From: Lentisphaeria bacterium | GTDB taxonomy: Bacteria > Verrucomicrobiota > Lentisphaeria > Victivallales > Victivallaceae | Direction of reading: 5' to 3' | Length of the DNA stretch: 64,000 nt | Assembly (NCBI GenBank): GCA_018265615.1 | Contig: JABLYX010000004.1 | Location: forward strand, 62,001-126,000 | Shown: in pieces, positions 60,501-64,000 of the stretch | Position numbering within the stretch: position 1 is the stretch's first letter | Layout of the letters: every line of letters starts with the position of its first letter | The notes under the pieces: model-generated | What the model was told of the DNA's origin: nothing | What the model saw: only the letters and a program-made list of their open reading frames with translations | The model's database searches: none | Position numbers and translations under genes: made by a program

Positions 60501-60746
60501 CGGATCACGCGCCTCGGTTCGCCGGACGAGGCGGTGGAGCTGCTGAGCGCCGTGAACCGGCAGGGGGATGAGGTCGCGCTCCTTTTCGCGAACTCCGGCG
60601 CGCGCTCCGGGACGTGGGAGATTGCGCTCCCCGGAATCCCGGACGGCGACTGGCGGGATGTCGCAGGCGGCAGGCCGGTGACGGTAAAGGGCGGCCGGTT
60701 CACGCTGACGCTGCCGCCGTACGGTTACGCCGCGTTGACGAAGTGA
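57537..60746 (+). CDS. Two-domain secreted glycoside hydrolase (GH39/5-like plus GH42-like)
   Basis: 1069 residues from the ATG at 57537, where a signal peptide begins (MKLIPRIFCCAGLGMLVAASAFGG). Domain 1 (about 45-375) has LWNEMD (Glu about 167) and LWNTEFGASGE (Glu about 277). After a basic linker (RKKKIERE, about 380-387) domain 2 starts a new barrel, FPVGLVFGRTDADMQNAKASGFN, with SWNEPAYG (about 536) and VSYETHAQKG (about 685), then a flavodoxin-like domain (ELLVVPSRSILTDSELALVAEFLKRGGKLLVFG) as in GH42 beta-galactosidases. The linker is encoded by ten A residues. Last gene of module E; it would attack one polymer at two bonds. Confidence 0.82.
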   Translation: MKLIPRIFCCAGLGMLVAASAFGGWKEERDFADKMKRELEAAPRKAPYILNGKTVPAEPQLGINVHKLDGETAAMLKKAGIGTVRQTVYWYNIEKTKTPGVYDEKALKTLDERFADYEKFGLEPLVVVHGNAPGAGFANRQESYERFGRFMAMLAKRYPGVKYFQLWNEMDVAFTDLFGRNEKLPMKERAKCYVEMLKVVTPMIRAANPEAVVVTGGMVDSDEFPRGLYEHGGKEYFDVLALHTYGMPVSWSFIGRGARVRKIMDENGDAAKPLWNTEFGASGEGMIQAWGIPKENPLRYFDDKQDEMLAACMDFNRKSKVFSRYFIYVYHADSEASKGVREKLREQLPDVKFNDISFSLVREDGTPRKFMQRLIDGQPRKKKIEREAGRMENVDGRLFFRNRPFFPVGLVFGRTDADMQNAKASGFNSIHQEYSLRDVLPDGPEKIDAKGVRRIRDLHETARRNGMVLFPLLTGHYIPGWLNKTGRPPVDRNGRPVGLWFRFSMHNPVYRNALETFWRTVAKEVGGDPNSALFVSWNEPAYGLDASPEALAAYRAAMKKEYGQIAAFNAAMGSAFDSFDAVVPPAAPDENRKFFYHWFRYNQKAFADFFAWQRSILRAEAPEMRLSGKHPVSALLGDALQVNSIPLQAATQDIYGCDAYNGSLLHYRDAMEAARSLSGGGPVVSYETHAQKGIPPLKPDHAALQMFVQILGGCRGLFFFCNGQQPQFGFYNEKATPPEVRGELERIFRLINVNQALFSLPRAGADIAVLLSDAASLHYGSDPEPSKRDEYTKRVSQTYDLIRNQHFAADFITERQLAEKLDSYELLVVPSRSILTDSELALVAEFLKRGGKLLVFGKAFDRNEFFEPRELPKLLGISKREPAPWNRGQMRLAEVDPELAGMFPTEIIVQEPERVNPLPMEQAIPGYIPKSRLDSHITLAANQDAYPSIVMSNDGQVVYCAFDSLYSTELSGLIGGIVERKLGIPREMRITRLGSPDEAVELLSAVNRQGDEVALLFANSGARSGTWEIALPGIPDGDWRDVAGGRPVTVKGGRFTLTLPPYGYAALTK

Positions 60747-60762
60747 AAAGCGCAAGCCTGAT

Positions 60763-60818
60763 TTGCATTTTTCCGCCTCCGGATGTATCTTGTTCATAAC
60801 CTGAAACATCCGGAGGCG
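60763..60818 (+). promoter_or_regulatory. Promoter inside a hairpin that masks the ribosome binding site
   Basis: A perfect 13-bp stem (60774-60786 with 60806-60818) holds the GGAGG (60812-60816) of the gene at 60821 in its 3' arm. TTGCAT (60763-60768) and TATCTT (60786-60791), 17 bases apart, place the transcription start in or after the loop. Read-through RNA from the glycosidase would be folded and silent; RNA from this promoter would be open. Confidence 0.5.
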
Positions 60819-60820
60819 TT

Positions 60821-61252
60821 ATGGCTTTTTCGAGGGAACGGTTTGTTCGGCTGCTGGTGTGGGCGGCGGTGATCGGCTGGGGCGTTTCGCTTCTGGGGAC
60901 GCTTCTGCCGTGGAACATGATGGAGTTCCTGCTGCAGGGGATGGGCAAGGAATTTGCGACGGACGATCCGATGATCCGCTACTGGTTCCGCATGGCGGCG
61001 GGCGGCTGGACCGTAATCGGGTTCCTGTTCCTCTGCTGCGCGCTGAAGCCGCGGGAATACGCAGCTCTGCTTCCATTGCTCGCCTGGGGATCCCTGTTCG
61101 AAGGGGTGGTTCTGCTGTTCCACGGCCTGGCGCTCGGGCTCCCGCTCTTCCCGTTCCTCGGGGACGCCGCATTCTGTCTCGCCGTCGGAGCCGGAATCCT
61201 GCTTGCAGGGAATAAAAAAGAGGGAGATATGCGAGAAGGGAGAAAATTTTGA
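60821..61252 (+). CDS. Small four-helix membrane protein
   Basis: 143 residues with four hydrophobic segments: LLVWAAVIGWGVSLLGTLLPW, AAGGWTVIGFLFLCCALKP, LLPLLAWGSLFEGVVLLFHGLAL and FLGDAAFCLAVGAGILLAG. No catalytic motif is seen and no family name can be given with confidence. GGAGG lies five bases before the ATG but in the arm of a hairpin. The stop codon lies in the loop of a perfect 19-bp palindrome, so the last residues (MREGRKF) are encoded by the repeat itself. Confidence 0.7.
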   Translation: MAFSRERFVRLLVWAAVIGWGVSLLGTLLPWNMMEFLLQGMGKEFATDDPMIRYWFRMAAGGWTVIGFLFLCCALKPREYAALLPLLAWGSLFEGVVLLFHGLALGLPLFPFLGDAAFCLAVGAGILLAGNKKEGDMREGRKF

Positions 61253-61339
61253 GGAAATTTTCTCCCTTCTCGCGCTCTTTCCTTTTCAAACCTATTCGTC
61301 GCCATTTTCCTTATCGGCTTGGCCGATAAGGAAAATGGC
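61231..61339. repeat. Pair of perfect palindromes downstream of the small membrane protein
   Basis: First stem: 61231-61249 pairs perfectly over 19 bp with 61255-61273, with the loop TGAGG carrying the stop codon. Second stem: 61301-61318 pairs perfectly over 18 bp with 61322-61339 with a three-base loop, followed by a T-rich tract. Both are much stronger than needed for termination and look like mobile palindromic units. No gene lies between 61253 and 61434. Confidence 0.7.
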
Positions 61340-61434
61340 TGTAATTTTTCGTCACAGAGAAAATCCAGATTTTCGTTCTGCATTGCTCTGAGCAGAGAAA
61401 AGCAATCATGCTGCTGCTCAGCGCATTTGTGAGC

Positions 61435-62037
61435 TCAGAAGTTGAAAACGTCGTCGCTCAGAAGCTCGTTAGTCGAAGAAGCTTTGAAGTCATCACGCTC
61501 AGAAGCATTCAGCTTCTGGGCGGTCGCATCTTGCGCATCTTTACCCATTCTGCCATCAGCTCCGAACGAATAGAGATCATAGCTGGTTGCATTGAATTTA
61601 CCCGGATATGCATAGTAGATCTTGTTGCCCCAGCCGTCGACCAAAACATAGTATGAGCCACTTTTCTGAAGATTTTTTCTCAGGCTTTCCGCATCGATTG
61701 TTTTCAGAAATTCCTTCAGGTATTCGGCTTCGACTTTTTTGCCGCCGCTGAAGCTTTCCGTAAAGCTCAGTTCCGAAATGGAGTTGTCGTCCGTGGAGCC
61801 GTCTTTGATTTCAAACCGGATTTCATTGAATTCCTGCGGCGTTTTGCCCGTCGGGATGTACCCTAATTTCGTGTTGCACGATTCGAGGGCGGCGCCGAGA
61901 CGGGCGATGAGCGCTTTGGTCGAGCTCTCCTTGGCGGAGTTCATGGCGTAGCTGTACATCCCGAAACCGATGGCGGTCAGGACGCCGATCAGGAATACCA
62001 CGACCAGAATTTCGGTCAGTGTGAAATGCTTTTTCAT
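61435..62037 (-). CDS. GspG-like type II secretion pseudopilin
   Basis: 200 residues from the ATG at 62037 (AAAGG upstream). Leader MKKH, then FTLTEILVVVFLIGVLTAIGFGM with Glu at position 5. The region LVDGWGNKIYYAYPGKFNATSYDLYSFGADGRMG matches the GspG major pseudopilin C-terminus (DPWG..Y.Y..PG....YD..S.G.DG), including the usual Ca2+-binding Asp area. It differs from the DGH pseudopilins elsewhere in the window. It may be the major pseudopilin of the secretion system used by the secreted enzymes, though no other gsp gene lies nearby. The long frame up to 62382 overlaps the SDR gene and was not used. Confidence 0.82.
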   Translation of the reverse strand: MKKHFTLTEILVVVFLIGVLTAIGFGMYSYAMNSAKESSTKALIARLGAALESCNTKLGYIPTGKTPQEFNEIRFEIKDGSTDDNSISELSFTESFSGGKKVEAEYLKEFLKTIDAESLRKNLQKSGSYYVLVDGWGNKIYYAYPGKFNATSYDLYSFGADGRMGKDAQDATAQKLNASERDDFKASSTNELLSDDVFNF

Positions 62038-62059
62038 CGGACAACCTTTCTTGTCTGGG

Positions 62060-62088
62060 TTGAAACTGTTCCCTATATGGAATATAAT
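62060..62088 (+). promoter_or_regulatory. Promoter of the SDR gene
   Basis: TTGAAA (62060-62065) and TATAAT (62083-62088) with a 17-base spacer, 40 bases before the ATG at 62129. The region also separates the divergent pseudopilin gene. Confidence 0.75.
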
Positions 62089-62128
62089 ATGAGAAATTCG
62101 TATTTTCAAAACCGGAAGCGGAAAAATC

Positions 62129-62839
62129 ATGAGAATTGACGGGAAAAATGTCCTTGTCACCGGCGGAGCGCGGCGCGTCGGGGCGGCGCTGGCGCGCGCA
62201 TTCGCGGCGGAGGGGGCGGGCATCCTGCTGCACGCTCGCCGCTCGCGGGAGGAGGCGGAAGCGCTCGCCGCCTCGCTGCCGCATCCGGAGCGGTGCCGGA
62301 TCTTCACCGCCGACCTTGCGGCTCCGGGGGAAGCTGCGAAGCTCTTCGCCGCGTGCGGACGGGTCGACATCCTCGTCAACAACGCTTCGATGTTCGAGCC
62401 GGACGAACTCGCCGTTGGAACGGAGGCGCGCGACCGGGAACACTTCGAGGTGAACTTCTGGAGCCCGCTCGCGCTGATGCGCGCGTTTGCGGCGCAGGAA
62501 TTGGCGGAGGGGGCGGTCGTGAATCTGCTGGATCAGGAGGTGACGCACAGCGCCGCGCGGGGAGGGGCGTACGCGCTCTCCCGGCGGGCGCTGGCCGATG
62601 CGACCCGCGAACTCGCGCGCGAGCTCGGCCCGCGGAATCTGCGCGTCAACGCGGTTGCGCCGGGCCCGGTGCTGCCGCCGCCGTGGATTCCGGACGGAAA
62701 GATGGAGAAGACGATCCCGACGCTGCCGCTGCGGCGGAAGGTCGGGCTGGAGGATCTGGCCGCCGCCGTCGTGTTCCTCTGCCGGAACGACTCGGTTACG
62801 GGGCAGATCCTCTGCGTGGACTGCGGGCAGAGCCTGTAG
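62129..62839 (+). CDS. Short-chain dehydrogenase, FolM/pteridine reductase-like, Lys replaced by Arg
   Basis: 236 residues. VLVTGGARRVGAALARAFAAEGA is the NAD(P)-binding TGxxxGxG segment (with Arg-Arg suggesting NADPH), ILVNNASMFEP the NNAS motif, and RVNAVAPGPVLPP the usual end of the fold. The part VVNLLDQEVTHSAARGGAYALSRRAL resembles FolM-like dihydromonapterin/dihydrofolate reductases, but the catalytic YxxxK reads YALSR, with Arg for Lys. The enzyme may be inactive or altered. It has its own promoter and is not in an operon. Confidence 0.8.
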   Translation: MRIDGKNVLVTGGARRVGAALARAFAAEGAGILLHARRSREEAEALAASLPHPERCRIFTADLAAPGEAAKLFAACGRVDILVNNASMFEPDELAVGTEARDREHFEVNFWSPLALMRAFAAQELAEGAVVNLLDQEVTHSAARGGAYALSRRALADATRELARELGPRNLRVNAVAPGPVLPPPWIPDGKMEKTIPTLPLRRKVGLEDLAAAVVFLCRNDSVTGQILCVDCGQSL

Positions 62840-62844
62840 CGGGA

Positions 62845-62869
62845 GGCGCGGCGCCGGGATCGCCGCGCC
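62845..62869. terminator. Hairpin between convergent SDR and DUF4434 genes
   Basis: Perfect stem GGCGCGGCG/CGCCGCGCC (62845-62853, 62861-62869) with a 7-base loop, lying within the 36 bp between the two converging genes. It lacks a T-run, so termination could be factor-assisted. Confidence 0.5.
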
Positions 62870-62875
62870 GTGCGT

Positions 62876-63805
62876 TCATTCCCGGCCGACGGCAAAATGC
62901 TCGCAGTACCGCTCGAACAGTTTCCCGGCGGAGCGGTAGCAGGAGTTCGGGCTCATGAAGTGCGAAAATTCGAACGTGATCGCCTTTTCGATCCCGGCGG
63001 CTTTCGCGGCTTCGAGCTTCAGGAGCATCTTCTCCCATTTGATCGGCGGGAAGCGGATCGGCATGTCGCGGTCGAAGCTCTCGCAGTTCGTCCAGCTCGT
63101 CATGCCGTATCGATCAGTCAGCTTCCTGTTGATCCGCAGGTAATCGGCGAGTTCGCGGTAGTCGCAGTGCCCGTCCTGAAACGCGACGATGTCCACCGCG
63201 CCCTGAATCCCTTTCAGGATCGCGTCCCACTCCTTCTCATGCTGCGTCACGCCGATCGAGTCCTCTTTGAAGCCGACGTCGCCGGTGGCTTTGATTCCGT
63301 CGATATACGGTGAGATCATGGTCGGCAGGTTCCCGGAGAGCTGCTTCACATGGTGCCCCATCCCGGCGTACAGGTCGATGATTCCCGCAATCGCGCGGCT
63401 GACCTCGAAATTCAGGTACCAGCCGCCGAACGCCTTGCGCTCCCCGTAGCGGCTCCAGACCTCGTCGGCGACCGCGCGGCTGATCTCCATCTCGCGTTCG
63501 CATTCGCGGTTCTGCCAGTATTTTCCGGAGTCGTACAACCCGAAGTAGAATTGCATCCCATACTTTTCGGACAGGTCGAGGAAGAGATCGACGAGGTCGA
63601 CCGGCGGCCGGTAGCACCCCTCGTGTTCCATCAGGTATTTCGACGGATACGTGATGAAGCTGCGGTGGCCGCAGCGGATCAGGATCACGGTGTCGATGCC
63701 GATCGATTTCATGGCCGCGAAGTCGCGGTCCCAGTCGTCCCGTCCCCAGTTCTGGTGCGGAATATCATGGCTGATTTCATCGAGAAACGTTCCGGTGATT
63801 TTCAT
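62876..63805 (-). CDS. DUF4434-like TIM-barrel protein, possible glycosidase
   Basis: 309 residues from the ATG at 63805, which overlaps the stop of the upstream regulator by 4 bases. MKITGTFLDEISHDIPHQNWGRDDWDRDFAAMKSIGIDTVILIRCG is characteristic of DUF4434 proteins, thought to be glycosidase-like barrels. Acidic residues in YLNFEVSRAIAG and AITFEFSHFMSPNSCYR could be catalytic. No signal peptide is evident, so it may act on imported sugars in the cytoplasm. Expression should follow the LacI-type regulator encoded just before it. Confidence 0.8.
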   Translation of the reverse strand: MKITGTFLDEISHDIPHQNWGRDDWDRDFAAMKSIGIDTVILIRCGHRSFITYPSKYLMEHEGCYRPPVDLVDLFLDLSEKYGMQFYFGLYDSGKYWQNRECEREMEISRAVADEVWSRYGERKAFGGWYLNFEVSRAIAGIIDLYAGMGHHVKQLSGNLPTMISPYIDGIKATGDVGFKEDSIGVTQHEKEWDAILKGIQGAVDIVAFQDGHCDYRELADYLRINRKLTDRYGMTSWTNCESFDRDMPIRFPPIKWEKMLLKLEAAKAAGIEKAITFEFSHFMSPNSCYRSAGKLFERYCEHFAVGRE

Positions 63806-64000
63806 GGCTGCAAATCCTCTGTTTGTGATGGTGACGGGCATATTGTCCCGGTTCCGGGCGGGCGAATGGTGCTGGCGCGTATGATCAGCGGGGCCTCCAG
63901 GATCCTGTGCATCGGTTCTCCTCCCCGGATCAGTCCGATGAGCATGTCTCCGGCCAGTCTGCCGATCTCCTCTTTGGGCTGCGAGAGGGTCGTCAGCGGG
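63802..64000 (-). CDS. C-terminal end of a LacI-family regulator, cut by window edge
   Basis: About 65 residues are visible, open to the right edge. LTTLSQPKEEIGRLAGDMLIGLIRGG followed by APLIIRASTIRPP is the standard C-terminal end of LacI/GalR ligand domains. The last residues (GTGTICPSPSQTEDLQP) extend beyond the usual end. The TGA overlaps the ATG of the DUF4434 gene by 4 bases, giving a regulator-enzyme pair without a pseudopilin between them. Confidence 0.85.
   Translation of the reverse strand, partial: PLTTLSQPKEEIGRLAGDMLIGLIRGGEPMHRILEAPLIIRASTIRPPGTGTICPSPSQTEDLQP

Overview
The window reads as a piece of chromosome from a GC-rich, carbohydrate-degrading diderm bacterium of the PVC group, most probably a Victivallis-like member of the Lentisphaerota. 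This is inferred from the repeated pseudopilins (FTLIELLVVIAIIAIL N-terminus, DGH motif near the C-terminus), the many secreted glycoside hydrolases, the wealth of LacI/GntR regulators and a sodium-pumping decarboxylase operon. No rRNA, tRNA, CRISPR array or intact transposase was seen.

Layout. 1-4929 (minus): saccharide module A: GntR/LacI-type regulator, pseudopilin and two clan-A-like glycoside hydrolases, the last running off the left edge. 5004-13425 (minus): GIN-domain protein, GYF_2-like membrane protein, a two-gene cassette of a Stealth-like double glycosyltransferase and a Ser/Gly/Glu/Pro repeat protein, an HI0933-type flavoprotein, and a secreted protein made of two repeated domains. 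13444-19944 (minus): birA-oadG-oadA-oadB (biotin ligase and a Na+-translocating decarboxylase), preceded by an ABC-2 permease and a secreted protein. 20155-27890 (plus): overlapping operon of formyltransferase-like, YdbH/AsmA-like, DUF58 and transglutaminase proteins. 27984-35340 (plus): TPR protein, membrane-tethered sugar-binding protein and two permeases, then a sodium:solute symporter.

35362-60746 is a carbohydrate island. Module B (minus) is a LacI regulator fused in frame to a pseudopilin, with a 1063-residue glycosidase downstream. Module C (plus) has a divergent LacI gene, a pseudopilin with an odd in-frame palindromic insertion, and an 1100-residue paralogue of the module B glycosidase. 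Module D (plus) has a FadR-type regulator, pseudopilin, beta-propeller-like secreted protein, ABC importer without ATPase, and FAD oxidoreductase. A minus-strand SGNH hydrolase separates it from module E (GntR/LacI regulator, pseudopilin, two-domain glycosidase). 60763-64000 holds a small membrane protein, GspG-like pseudopilin, FolM-like SDR, DUF4434 protein and the end of another LacI regulator.

The central theme is a unit repeated five times: sugar-responsive regulator, then pseudopilin, then large secreted glycosidase, each with its own promoter. It looks like the local counterpart of a polysaccharide utilisation locus. The importers and symporter would bring in released sugars, and the decarboxylase would couple their fermentation to a sodium gradient. 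The most unusual items are the regulator-pseudopilin fusion, the palindrome-bearing insertion that duplicates a prepilin signal, an A10 run that could separate two glycosidase domains, MITE-like palindromes, and promoters lying inside hairpins that would mask ribosome binding sites.
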